A stretch of 64,000 nt of DNA from Candidatus Gastranaerophilales bacterium (GTDB lineage: Bacteria > Cyanobacteriota > Vampirovibrionia > Gastranaerophilales > Gastranaerophilaceae), in assembly GCA_944322935.1 (NCBI GenBank), contig CALUQO010000004.1:17054-81053 (forward strand), in the 5' to 3' direction. Positions 1 to 8,506 of this stretch are shown piece by piece; within the stretch, counting starts at the first letter, position 1, and each line of letters starts with the position of its first letter. The notes below the pieces were generated by a model. That model searched no databases. It saw nothing but the letters and a program-made list of their open reading frames with translations, and was not told the origin of the DNA. The position numbers and the translations under genes were made by a program.

Positions 1-635
1 GTTTGCGGTTTTTGTTGTTTAATTGCTTGATAAGCAGTTTCGAACCATTCTGATATCAGCTCTGATTTTATTTTTGCGTAATCTTTATCGTTCGATTTTT
101 TTATTATTTTATTTATGTTGTCATTGTTTTTGTTAACAGCATTTTTTATTATATATGAGGTCTTTTTGTTTCCGATTTTACTGTTTTTTTCCCAGTAGGG
201 GGTATAATACTTTTTGTCGTATCTTACTTCATCAAGCGATTTTAGTGTGGTTGAGTTGAATAAATTAAAACTCGAGGCGATTTTATCGAATATTTCCGGA
301 GTTTCCGTTATTTTTTCATAAAGTTCTTCATTTTGTTTTGTACCCTCAAGAGCCTGTAAAAAATCATTGTTAATACCGGTTTCATATGTGTTGTACAATA
401 TGCTGTTAACATCATCAATTGCATTGTCCAGCATATTTATCGCAGTACTTATAAATTCTTTGTCCTCGACGTATCCCTTAAAAGCCGGAATATAATAAAC
501 AGGTTTTACACCGGTTTTCTGTTTGTATTGCGACAAAGCCGGAAGCTGATTTTTGCTGCCGATTTGCGCATTATTTGTTGTGTGTATTGAGTTTTGGGGC
601 TTTATTGTTCGTTGTGATAATTCTGTTATTCGCAT
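1..635 (-). CDS. Hypothetical protein, 3' part cut by window edge
   Basis: An open minus-strand frame starts with ATG at 635 and stays open to the left edge, giving at least 211 residues with no stop. The protein is polar and rich in Asn and Lys. Around residues 48-53 it carries PAFKGY, the short F-K-G type motif that recurs in other hypothetical proteins of this window. The start overlaps the last codons of the 626-2863 gene by 10 bp, which suggests translational coupling in one operon. I do not recognise a domain. The C-terminus lies outside the window. Confidence 0.7.
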   Translation of the reverse strand, partial: MRITELSQRTIKPQNSIHTTNNAQIGSKNQLPALSQYKQKTGVKPVYYIPAFKGYVEDKEFISTAINMLDNAIDDVNSILYNTYETGINNDFLQALEGTKQNEELYEKITETPEIFDKIASSFNLFNSTTLKSLDEVRYDKKYYTPYWEKNSKIGNKKTSYIIKNAVNKNNDNINKIIKKSNDKDYAKIKSELISEWFETAYQAIKQQKPQ

Positions 636-2863
636 ATACTTAACTCTTTGTTGTAACATTTGAATTTTTCTATGAGGGCTTTATTTCTGTCAGAAAACGG
701 ATTTTTAATATATTTTCCCAAAGAAGCAAGTTTTATACCGTAGTATTTTTTATGGAATATTTCTTCTTCTTTTGTTATTGAGTTATTTGGATATTTATTT
801 TTAAGAATTTCCAAACATTTGTTATGCATTTCTTTTGAGGAATTCGGCCTTTTGGTATTAAACAAAGAGGCGTTGAGGATAGCCAGTCTTGCCAGTGCGG
901 CATAGGAGTTTGCAAGTTGAAAATCCTTGTCTTTAAGTTTTTCTCTAATATTGACTGCGCACATAAAGTATTCCTGAGAATCACTAAAATTGGAATTTTT
1001 TAAATTGATTAACCCCAGTGTTTCGTACGCGGCCGCAATTTTTCTTTTTTCCGTATCATTTTTTTTGATAAGAATTTCATTAACATCCTTTGTTATTTGA
1101 GACGGTTTTGTGCTTTCAAATTTTTTATCAAGTAAAAGCTCAAGATATCTTAGGGCATGTTGTTCTGCCTTGTAATAATCTTTTGCTTTGTAATTAATCA
1201 GAGTTGCTGCTATTTGGTCTTTTATAACGGTTTCTTTTTTATAATTATCCTCATTAAGATACAAGTCCGATTCATTTATCGCGTTTGATGCGGCACTGTA
1301 TGACATAGCATCAAACAGTATCAACGCTTTGCTTTTTTGTGCAAAATAAATGCTTTTTTGTAAATCAGGATTGTCGGGTAATTTTCTCAGCGGGGCTTTA
1401 TATGAATTGTATCCGAGTTGCTTTTTTGAAAACAAAGCGTCTTTGCCGGATTTTTTTGATGAGTTTTTCGCAGGAATTGTCAACTCTGTTATCGCTTTAT
1501 CCGCTTGTTTTAGACATTGTTCCATATCTTCTCCAAGGTGGATTTTGGCAAGACTTGAATACAATTTTGCAAGATTTACATGTGTTTTATCTTCATTTCT
1601 TTTTATAATATTATCTGAAATTTTTACAATTTTTTCAAAATTATTTTTTGTGTATAAAGACATCAAAGCTTTTGACAGGTAATGTGTGTTAAACAATTCT
1701 TCCGCATTAAGACTGTCGATTTCTTTGTCTATTTGTGCGGACTCTTGGGGGTGTACTTTTTTTATTTTTTTGCAGAGTTCAAAGATTTTTGCCTTGTTTG
1801 TTTCTTTATCTTCGATAAGAGATTTAGCTGTTTTATAATATTCCGCGGCGGCATCTGTATCTTTTTGTGCTGAAAAATCGCCGAGCATTTCATTCAGATT
1901 TATCAAATACTGTTTGTTTTTTGTTGTGTTTAAAAGAGATTTTGCATGTTCTTTAAATTCATCAGAGTTTTGTAAGAAAAGATTTTTGGCAATGTAATAA
2001 TTTGCAATTTCCTGCGGTTGTGTCAATCCTGTTTTTTGTGCAATCTCAGCTGCATTCTTAAATATGCCGGCAGACTGATTAAGGGTATTTTCTTCAGATG
2101 TATCAAACACATTTATGCCTAAAAGAAGCAAATAATCCGCAAATTCTTTTGTATAAACCCTATCTTCAGCTTTTAGGCGGTTTAGGTTTTCTATTATAAT
2201 ATCATTGCTTTTTTCATATTCGCCTTCTTCAGCCAAAACAAACGCAGTTTTTAAAATAACGCTGTCATCCGTGTAGCCGGCATTTTTCATAATTTTATAG
2301 GCTGCTTTTATTTCATTTGCAGATTGCACCGGTTTATTTTGAAAATCATCCGCTGTCGAGACCAGGCTCAGATAAATTGCATTTATATACGGATTAGAAG
2401 TATCATTGAACACTTGCGGATTTATTTGCTCATTTCCTAAAAGTATGCCGGTTTCAAAATAGTTTTTTATAATCTCAGGCTTTGCTGCATTATCGGCGTT
2501 TGATAAATTTTGAATAGCATCCGTATAATGTCTTTGGGCCTGTTTTATGTCTCCGTTTATTTTGTTGACATTGCCAATTGTATTGTTTAAATCCGGATCA
2601 TCAGTCAGGTCTGTATTGTTTAAAAATGCATCGTATAAGATTTTTGCATCTTGATAACGGCCTTTTTGCGCCATAAGAAAAATTGAATTGTATAAGACAT
2701 TATTAAGTTTTTCGTTGTTTATTTCCTGTTCTTTTTCTTCTTTCTGCCGTAATTGTTCATATTTTTTTACCACATCAAGACCGGAGAGGGCATCTACTGA
2801 TTTATTCTGTTTAAAAGATAGCGCCGTTGAATTTTTAACAAGGCTTGCTGCAGAAATCCTCAT
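626..2863 (-). CDS. Large TPR-repeat protein
   Basis: A 745-aa helical protein with many degenerate tetratricopeptide-like repeats (for example YQDAKILYDAFL, and AYETLGLINLKNSNFSDSQEY near the C-terminus). No signal peptide or membrane segment is evident. TPR proteins are usually scaffolds, so no enzymatic function is implied. I chose ATG at 2863 (MRISAASL) because GGGAGG sits 7 nt upstream. A start 15 nt further upstream at 2878 is open but would place that Shine-Dalgarno inside the gene. The gene follows 2866-3225 directly and overlaps the partial gene to its left. Residues STALSFK near the N-terminus resemble the F-K motif of neighbouring proteins. Confidence 0.75.
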   Translation of the reverse strand: MRISAASLVKNSTALSFKQNKSVDALSGLDVVKKYEQLRQKEEKEQEINNEKLNNVLYNSIFLMAQKGRYQDAKILYDAFLNNTDLTDDPDLNNTIGNVNKINGDIKQAQRHYTDAIQNLSNADNAAKPEIIKNYFETGILLGNEQINPQVFNDTSNPYINAIYLSLVSTADDFQNKPVQSANEIKAAYKIMKNAGYTDDSVILKTAFVLAEEGEYEKSNDIIIENLNRLKAEDRVYTKEFADYLLLLGINVFDTSEENTLNQSAGIFKNAAEIAQKTGLTQPQEIANYYIAKNLFLQNSDEFKEHAKSLLNTTKNKQYLINLNEMLGDFSAQKDTDAAAEYYKTAKSLIEDKETNKAKIFELCKKIKKVHPQESAQIDKEIDSLNAEELFNTHYLSKALMSLYTKNNFEKIVKISDNIIKRNEDKTHVNLAKLYSSLAKIHLGEDMEQCLKQADKAITELTIPAKNSSKKSGKDALFSKKQLGYNSYKAPLRKLPDNPDLQKSIYFAQKSKALILFDAMSYSAASNAINESDLYLNEDNYKKETVIKDQIAATLINYKAKDYYKAEQHALRYLELLLDKKFESTKPSQITKDVNEILIKKNDTEKRKIAAAYETLGLINLKNSNFSDSQEYFMCAVNIREKLKDKDFQLANSYAALARLAILNASLFNTKRPNSSKEMHNKCLEILKNKYPNNSITKEEEIFHKKYYGIKLASLGKYIKNPFSDRNKALIEKFKCYNKELSICE

Positions 2864-2865
2864 TG

Positions 2866-3225
2866 TTAGGCCTCCCATTCATTTTTGCGGTATTGTTCAA
2901 AATCTTTTCTGATGACTCTTTCAATGTCAAAATCTATATCCTGATGTTTTTTTGTTTTTTGCTGAGGGATGTTTTGTTTTATTTTTTCGTAAAATTTTCC
3001 GGCGTTTTGGAATGCACCCGCGTTTTCAAAAATTTTTCCTATTTTGAAAAAAATTTTATTTTCATCTGATGCAGAAATGTTTGGCTCCAGTTCTTTAATT
3101 ACTTTTTGAACTATTTCCACACTGTCAGCAGGTGCAATTTTGTCGGAGATTCTCTGTTGATAGAAGTTAAAATCATCTTTTGTGTAATTTAAAGAATAAT
3201 TGTTTTTTAAAAATGAAATTTCCAT
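2866..3225 (-). CDS. Small hypothetical protein, TPR-like
   Basis: A 119-aa protein of unknown function. The region KIFENAGAFQNAGKFYEKI looks like a single TPR-type helix pair. The start is taken at ATG 3225 (MEISFLKN); a TTG two codons upstream at 3231 is the alternative, and neither has a strong Shine-Dalgarno. The stop codon overlaps the Shine-Dalgarno region of the following TPR gene (2863), so the two are probably cotranscribed and perhaps coupled. It may be a partner of that TPR protein; this is inferred from position only. Confidence 0.55.
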   Translation of the reverse strand: MEISFLKNNYSLNYTKDDFNFYQQRISDKIAPADSVEIVQKVIKELEPNISASDENKIFFKIGKIFENAGAFQNAGKFYEKIKQNIPQQKTKKHQDIDFDIERVIRKDFEQYRKNEWEA

Positions 3226-3263
3226 AATCAATTTGTTCTTTTTATTAAATTATTATTTTTATC

Positions 3264-3854
3264 TTATTCATAGTCATAATCCGTGTCTGAATCATCGTAA
3301 TCATCTGAATCATGATGTGCAATGTCAGCGTTATCATCATCAATATTGCGGTAATTTGATGTCGAATTTGTTTCTTCGGATTTATTGCCTAATGTATCAT
3401 AAGGATTGTAGTCCTCGTCCGTGTTTTGATTTTGTTCGGTTTTGCGGTTTTCTTCTTCTGCTTTTTGCGCTGATTTTTGCGCTGATTTTGGGAAAGTTTC
3501 GTTGTATGTTTCTTTTACGGATTTTATTTGCTCCATTGAATTTTTGGCAACATTCGCGGTTTTGTTGACAAAATTGTTGATTGTATCAGGCACTACCTCA
3601 GCGGCTGTAATAAGTCCGCCTCCTGTTGTCAATATGGCCCTACCGATTTTTTTAGGTGTGTATTTGCCGCTGCCGCCATTACTGTCATTATTGCAACCAT
3701 TTTGCGGTTCAGTGCTTGATGAAGATTGAAATGAATCATCTTCATCGAAAAGAATAGGGATATAGACAAGTTCATTGTCTTTTGCTCCATAATCAACAGT
3801 ACGTTTAAAATTGTAATTATTAGGTTTAAAATAGAATGCATTTGAAATTTTCAT
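3264..3854 (-). CDS. Hypothetical protein with acidic Asp-rich tail
   Basis: A 196-aa protein. ATG at 3854 (MKISNAFYF) has a GAGAG ribosome-binding site 8 nt upstream; the longer frame from 3887 would swallow that site. The N-terminus holds NYNFKRTVDYG, a version of the F-K motif seen in other proteins here. A hydrophobic, Gly-rich middle (around KIGRAILTTGGGLITAAEV) is followed by a Lys/Glu-rich stretch and a very acidic Asp/Tyr C-terminus. No known family is recognised. It appears to lead the minus-strand block that runs to the left edge. Upstream, 3855-4083 is AT-rich and shows no gene. Confidence 0.6.
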   Translation of the reverse strand: MKISNAFYFKPNNYNFKRTVDYGAKDNELVYIPILFDEDDSFQSSSSTEPQNGCNNDSNGGSGKYTPKKIGRAILTTGGGLITAAEVVPDTINNFVNKTANVAKNSMEQIKSVKETYNETFPKSAQKSAQKAEEENRKTEQNQNTDEDYNPYDTLGNKSEETNSTSNYRNIDDDNADIAHHDSDDYDDSDTDYDYE

Positions 3855-4083
3855 GTTTTTTACTCTCTCTTTTGGGCCATTGTTCATTATAATAATTGTG
3901 AATTAAATTTTTTGTTATTTTTTTACCCAAAATTTAATAAAAATTAATAATATTATAAATTTGAGAGATGAGCTAAGTAAAAATAAAAATTTTTAGTTAT
4001 ATGCCGCGGCTGTTTGTCCGCTGCAGTTTACAAAAAATAGCTAAGCCTGTGTTTGCTGCATAAAATTATTGATGTTTCAGCTG

Positions 4084-4641
4084 TTAATTTACATTGTTCA
4101 CGTTTATATTGTTATCAAGTTGAGGTTGTTCAATATCCGTTTGAATATTATTATCTGTTTGTATTATATCTGCAGCCTGTCCTGTAGCTGTACCGTCTTG
4201 TTCTGTCTCTTCGTTTACGGGTGTAACAATTTCAACACCGAGCTTTTTTAAAGCTTGTGTTGCTTTTGGTGCAAGCGCTGTATCGGGGAAGTTTTCCAAA
4301 ATGGTCTGGTAACATTCAATCGCTTCCTTTTTGTATTCGCGTGCAAGATATAAATTTCCGGCCTTGTAATACAAAGGCGCAAGTGATAAGTCAGGAGAAA
4401 CAAGCATTTGATTATCAAGCTTTATTTTAACTTCAATCATTTTAGAATTGTCTTCCGGTGAGAAAAGAGAGTTTGAATAAACCTTACGTGTAAGATTGTC
4501 TATAGTTTCGGTCATTGCATTCAAGTCATCCCGCGTAACAACAGCAGCAGACTTTTTCGACTTTTTAGCAGCCTGAGAATCCTTTGCCGCCATTGAAAAA
4601 ACAATCATTCCTATTAACAAAAGTATTAAAGTCTTTTTCAT
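4084..4641 (-). CDS. Exported TPR-like protein
   Basis: A 185-aa protein with a clear N-terminal signal peptide (MKKTLILLLIGMIVFSMAA, then a Lys-rich mature start). Residues ~95-140 contain a TPR-type pair (LYYKAGNLYLAREYKKEAIECYQTIL followed by FPDTALAPKATQALKKLG), reminiscent of YbgF/BamD-type envelope proteins. The C-terminus is a Gln/Asn/Asp-rich tail without structure. The likely site is the periplasm or outer envelope; the exact role is unknown. It appears to be a single gene with its own upstream AT-rich region (4642-4835), divergent from the next gene. Confidence 0.65.
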   Translation of the reverse strand: MKKTLILLLIGMIVFSMAAKDSQAAKKSKKSAAVVTRDDLNAMTETIDNLTRKVYSNSLFSPEDNSKMIEVKIKLDNQMLVSPDLSLAPLYYKAGNLYLAREYKKEAIECYQTILENFPDTALAPKATQALKKLGVEIVTPVNEETEQDGTATGQAADIIQTDNNIQTDIEQPQLDNNINVNNVN

Positions 4642-4835
4642 ATTTGATATACTCCCCTGATTATATTGTATTATAAATATTTTTTTTGGGGCTCATCCAT
4701 ATGGTTAATTTGTATTCATATGCAACTACTCTTTAAAACGGCAAATAATGGGAAGGAATACTGGTATTTTGTGAGGAATTGTAAACTTTAAAATTATTTA
4801 TAACAAAAAAATTTTTTCAGCTGTATTAATCGTGT

Positions 4836-5663
4836 ATGAGTATAAAATTCAATTCACAATACGGCAGCAATACATATTTCTCGCATAAATACGGCAACCC
4901 GCCGGCTTTTAAAGGGGCAAGAGATGTAAACCTTAAATATATTTATGAAAATCGTCTCAGGCTTTTGCCGCAGCGGATACGCCGGAAAGTAACGAACATA
5001 GTGGAAAACAACGGCAATATATACGAGCCGTTGAGAGACATACATCTTAAGACCTATGCACCGCTGTTGGAATGCAAGACACTGGGCAAAGCTCAAAATA
5101 TGTTTTACGAGTTTAAAGATGTGCTGCCCGCACAATTTGCAATACAAAATAAATCCCCTAACGTGAAAAAAATAATGCAAACTACGCAGCTTGAGGATTT
5201 ATCGCTTGTGCTGCTGAAAGAACGCTGGGGAAAACTTAAAACACTGGATGAAATAGCAAAAGATTTCGGCTTAAAAGGAAGAAACGCGCTTGCCTGGATT
5301 ATGGACAAAATAAAAATTCCTGATTTCGGAACAAATTATCACAGACTATTGAGCGCAACGGATGAAAAACTAAACAGAGAAATTGCTCAAAAAACAAAAG
5401 CCTATAACGCAGCACACCGAGGAGCCGTGCTTGCCAAAAACAGAGAGTTGAGTGAAAAGTATAAAGAATTGAACAGACAAATATCACAAACTGCGTGGGA
5501 CAGGCTTCCGCATATAAAAGAAGCTTTTTCTGAAGTTTCATCACGCACAAACGGGTCAGAACGTTTTGCTGTTTTTTGGAGTGAATATCCGGAATTTGCA
5601 AAGGAATTTGCTCAAATGAAAAAGACTGTCGCAGCAGAGCTCAGAGCGCAGCGTAAGTCCTAA
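4836..5663 (+). CDS. Hypothetical protein with N-terminal F-K-G motif and HTH-like segment
   Basis: A 275-aa basic protein. Residues 22-28 read PPAFKGA, the motif shared with several other proteins here. Around residues 130-160, LKTLDEIAKDFGLKGRNALAWIM has the spacing of a helix-turn-helix, and the C-terminal third is helical and Lys/Arg-rich. The fold suggests nucleic-acid binding, but no family is recognised. The start is ATG 4836 without a strong Shine-Dalgarno. The gene ends 14 bp before the convergent diguanylate cyclase gene. It may belong to the same lineage-specific group as the multi-HTH protein at 22374-23276. Confidence 0.6.
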   Translation: MSIKFNSQYGSNTYFSHKYGNPPAFKGARDVNLKYIYENRLRLLPQRIRRKVTNIVENNGNIYEPLRDIHLKTYAPLLECKTLGKAQNMFYEFKDVLPAQFAIQNKSPNVKKIMQTTQLEDLSLVLLKERWGKLKTLDEIAKDFGLKGRNALAWIMDKIKIPDFGTNYHRLLSATDEKLNREIAQKTKAYNAAHRGAVLAKNRELSEKYKELNRQISQTAWDRLPHIKEAFSEVSSRTNGSERFAVFWSEYPEFAKEFAQMKKTVAAELRAQRKS

Positions 5664-5677
5664 CTTTAAGATTATTC

Positions 5678-7288
5678 CTAATCATCATTTTTAGGCAAGA
5701 GAATGCACCCTGTATTAGGGTTGTATTCACAAACGCAGTTTTTGCCGTTGTTTTTTGCGTTGTATAAAGCAACATCGGCAAGCTCTATGAGTGTTTGTTC
5801 ATCCAACGCGCAGGACGGGTATTCACTCATTCCTATACTTACGGTAGGGCAGATGTAAATATCCTCTTTTACATTGATTTTAATTTTGCTTATATTTTTT
5901 CTGATTCTCTCGGCAATAATCTTTGCATCTTTGATATTTGTCTCAGGCAGAATAACGGTAAACTCTTCACCCCCGTATCTTGAGGCTATATCAATTTTTC
6001 TTATAGTTTGCTGTATACAGTTTGCAATTTCTCTCAGCACCTGATCGCCGACAGGGTGACCGTATGTATCGTTAACCTGTTTAAAATTATCTATATCCAT
6101 CATTAACAGGGTCATTTCGTGATTATATCTTGATGAACGTTTGATTTCGTTTTCAAGCAGAGTGTAGAAATGCCTGTAAATATACAGCTTTGTTAAACCG
6201 TCTTTTGTTGCAAGCTCGTATAACTTTGCATTGTCAATTGCAATAGCCGCCTGATTTGCAAGGGCCTCAATAAACTCCAAATCCTGTTTATTGAACAGCT
6301 TGCCGTTGAGTTTGTTTGTAATATTTATAACCCCGATAGGTTCGCCTTTGGCAATCAAAGGTACGCACAACAAAGAATTAACGTTCAATTCCTGTCCGTT
6401 GTCAATAAATCGCGGGTCATTTTGACCGAGGTTTGATATTATTGATTTTTTTTCTACAAAAACAGTACCGGCTATGCCTTCGCCTACTTTAATTTTTGAA
6501 CACTCAATCAGGCCGTTGTTTATTTCTGTTTCAAGGTTTTTGTCCGCAAGTCCGTAAACAACCTTTGTCTGCAGGACATTTTCCGTGAAATTGTAAAGCA
6601 TCAAAGAGCCTTTTTCCGCGTCAATTGTTTCAAGTGCTTTATTCAAAATAACACGCAAAAGACGTTTTAAGTCATCGATAAAGTTAACTGCCTGAGAAAT
6701 ATTGTACAAAATAGAAATGTTATGCAGTGATTTTTGCAAACGTTTAAGGTCGTTTTCCTGTTCTCTGCGTTTAATATATTTTATAAGAATAGGGCCTATA
6801 TAGTTGAAAATTTTAGTTAAATACCTTAAATCCTCTTCAGAATATTCGTTTTTGTTGTCTTTTGTTCCCAGAGAACAAATAAAATACGGCATGTTATCTT
6901 TTTGAAATAATTTAAAATAACAGCTTTTTAAATTTTCCAAATCGTATTTTTCCCAGAATGAGCGATAGATAGGTTTACCAGCCGCATCCGAAACTTTTAT
7001 AAATTCATTTTTATTTAATACTTCCCAAAAACCTTCGTCGTCATTTTCAAATTGAAAATATTCCTGCGTGTCATTGCTGCTGGTTGCGACCATGTAATAA
7101 ACTCTGTCATGGTTAATGAAAAATCTTACATCAGCAATGTTCAACCCCTGAGTAATAAATTCCGTAACTTTTTCTATCAAATCCTCTATTGAATCGGCCT
7201 GTGTAGCGATAATGCTGAGTTCAAACAAACTGTTCAGGTCGTAAAAGTTTTTTTGCAGTGTCGTAATTTTTTCAGAAAGATTTTCCAT
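5678..7288 (-). CDS. GAF-GGDEF diguanylate cyclase
   Basis: A 536-aa cytosolic protein. An N-terminal coiled or GAF-like region (residues 1-170) is followed by a GAF domain (~190-355; GIAGTVFVEK, SLLCVPLIAKGEPIGVINI) and a GGDEF domain (~370-525). The active site is RYGGEEF near residue 440, with MDIDNFKQVNDTYGHPVGD as the metal and substrate region. An RKID (RxxD) inhibitory site lies exactly five residues before GGEEF, so product inhibition by c-di-GMP is expected. It should convert two GTP to c-di-GMP. Together with the HD-GYP protein at 57940-58944 it provides synthesis and breakdown. No EAL domain is present. Confidence 0.93.
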   Translation of the reverse strand: MENLSEKITTLQKNFYDLNSLFELSIIATQADSIEDLIEKVTEFITQGLNIADVRFFINHDRVYYMVATSSNDTQEYFQFENDDEGFWEVLNKNEFIKVSDAAGKPIYRSFWEKYDLENLKSCYFKLFQKDNMPYFICSLGTKDNKNEYSEEDLRYLTKIFNYIGPILIKYIKRREQENDLKRLQKSLHNISILYNISQAVNFIDDLKRLLRVILNKALETIDAEKGSLMLYNFTENVLQTKVVYGLADKNLETEINNGLIECSKIKVGEGIAGTVFVEKKSIISNLGQNDPRFIDNGQELNVNSLLCVPLIAKGEPIGVINITNKLNGKLFNKQDLEFIEALANQAAIAIDNAKLYELATKDGLTKLYIYRHFYTLLENEIKRSSRYNHEMTLLMMDIDNFKQVNDTYGHPVGDQVLREIANCIQQTIRKIDIASRYGGEEFTVILPETNIKDAKIIAERIRKNISKIKINVKEDIYICPTVSIGMSEYPSCALDEQTLIELADVALYNAKNNGKNCVCEYNPNTGCILLPKNDD

Positions 7289-7561
7289 AATAATTATTCT
7301 ATTCGAATTTTAACAATAATTCAATTATTTTATAGGGCATAAAAATAAGATTGTCCGACATAAACCTCCTTTGCGTCCGAAGCGGGTTTTCGATGGTATA
7401 GATTGGCTAAATATATAGTTTTGACGTATTGTGAGACGACGTCAGAGCAAATGGTTAAACCGGGTTAACCGGTTTGGCGTATGGTTTGTTTTTTAGTTTT
7501 AAATAAAAATAGAATCTGACAAATCCGCACAGTAAAGTCGGATATGGAGGATTTATGATTT
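7289..7561. other. 273-bp intergenic region with hairpins upstream of exported protein
   Basis: There is no gene in this interval. On the plus strand a perfect 7-bp hairpin (AAACCGG at 7457-7463, loop GTTAA, CCGGTTT at 7469-7475) is followed by a T-rich run at 7488-7494, an attenuator-like arrangement. A smaller inverted repeat (GACGT and ACGTC) lies just before it around 7420-7443. No known riboswitch class was recognised. A strong GGAGG at 7546-7550 precedes two ATGs: the first opens a 4-codon frame, and the second at 7562 is the gene start. Confidence 0.4.
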
Positions 7562-8368
7562 ATGAATAATTTAAAAAAAACAGCAATAACGTCCCTGATG
7601 TTTGCCTTAAGTGCAACAATCTGTTTTGCAGCAATAAACGGCAATGTTGAAAAAAGCGGCATTTCAGGTGACTACAATCAGGTGATAGACTCACAAACAC
7701 AAGCCCCTATAAGCCGGGCGGATGTTACACTGCCATCAAGAGGCTATAAAACACAAACAGACTCTCAAGGAAGGTTTTCGCTAGGCGCAAAAATTAATGC
7801 TCCCACAATTATGTCAGTTGAAAAAGAAGGGTACAAACCTTTTTCTCTCACAATTGACGAGCAATCCGCAGGCAAACCCCTTGTCATCGGTATAGAAAAG
7901 ACAAATCCGCATGACATTATTATTGACAAAGAGCTTTATCACATCGGGGATGACAACTATTCGGAACGCTCGGCCAACGCTGCCGACTTCAGAATAAAAG
8001 CAATCGGCCCGTTTTATACAAAAATTTTTAATATAAAAAAATTACCGCCTGACGGGGATATGTATCTTATAATAGGCTCCGTTATAGGCATTGATACAAA
8101 AATGGCCAGAGATATGGGGCAATCTAAAGTGACAACTTCGTTTGCCGCTCCGCCTCAAATTTATTTTAACGGCAATATGATTGCGGAATTGAACCTTAAC
8201 GGGGATAACCAGCAAATAAAAATTCCTCACAGTCTTATCAGAATCGGCGAAAACCAGCTTACCATAAAAGCCGGGAAAAACCTGTTTCAAACGGCTTATG
8301 TGGATTATGACGATATAGAAATTATGAACCTTTTTATTGAATCAAAGTCTAAAATTGCCGCCGAATAA
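7562..8368 (+). CDS. Exported protein with carboxypeptidase-regulatory-like domain
   Basis: A 268-aa protein with a signal peptide (MNNLKKTAITSLMFALSATICFA). Residues ~40-100 form a carboxypeptidase regulatory-like (transthyretin-like) beta domain: VIDSQTQAPISRADVTLPS, TDSQGRFSLGA, then MSVEKEGYKPFSLTI. The remainder is a beta-rich region of unknown fold ending in IESKSKIAAE. Such domains occur in cell-surface or outer-membrane proteins. The gene stands alone between the divergent cyclase gene and the Clp-N gene. The ATG at 7562 is 11 nt after GGAGG; an earlier ATG at 7555 opens only a 4-codon frame, which could be a short upstream peptide. Confidence 0.65.
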   Translation: MNNLKKTAITSLMFALSATICFAAINGNVEKSGISGDYNQVIDSQTQAPISRADVTLPSRGYKTQTDSQGRFSLGAKINAPTIMSVEKEGYKPFSLTIDEQSAGKPLVIGIEKTNPHDIIIDKELYHIGDDNYSERSANAADFRIKAIGPFYTKIFNIKKLPPDGDMYLIIGSVIGIDTKMARDMGQSKVTTSFAAPPQIYFNGNMIAELNLNGDNQQIKIPHSLIRIGENQLTIKAGKNLFQTAYVDYDDIEIMNLFIESKSKIAAE

Positions 8369-8506
8369 CAATTGTACGTGCTTTTACAAATAAAAATTAT
8401 TAAAATAAAATTAAACCCTTTGCAAAACTCTTAAATTGTGAAAGAATAATATAAAGTAATTACAAGAAATTGTTTTTCGCATCATTTATTATGAAAGGGT
8501 AAAATT

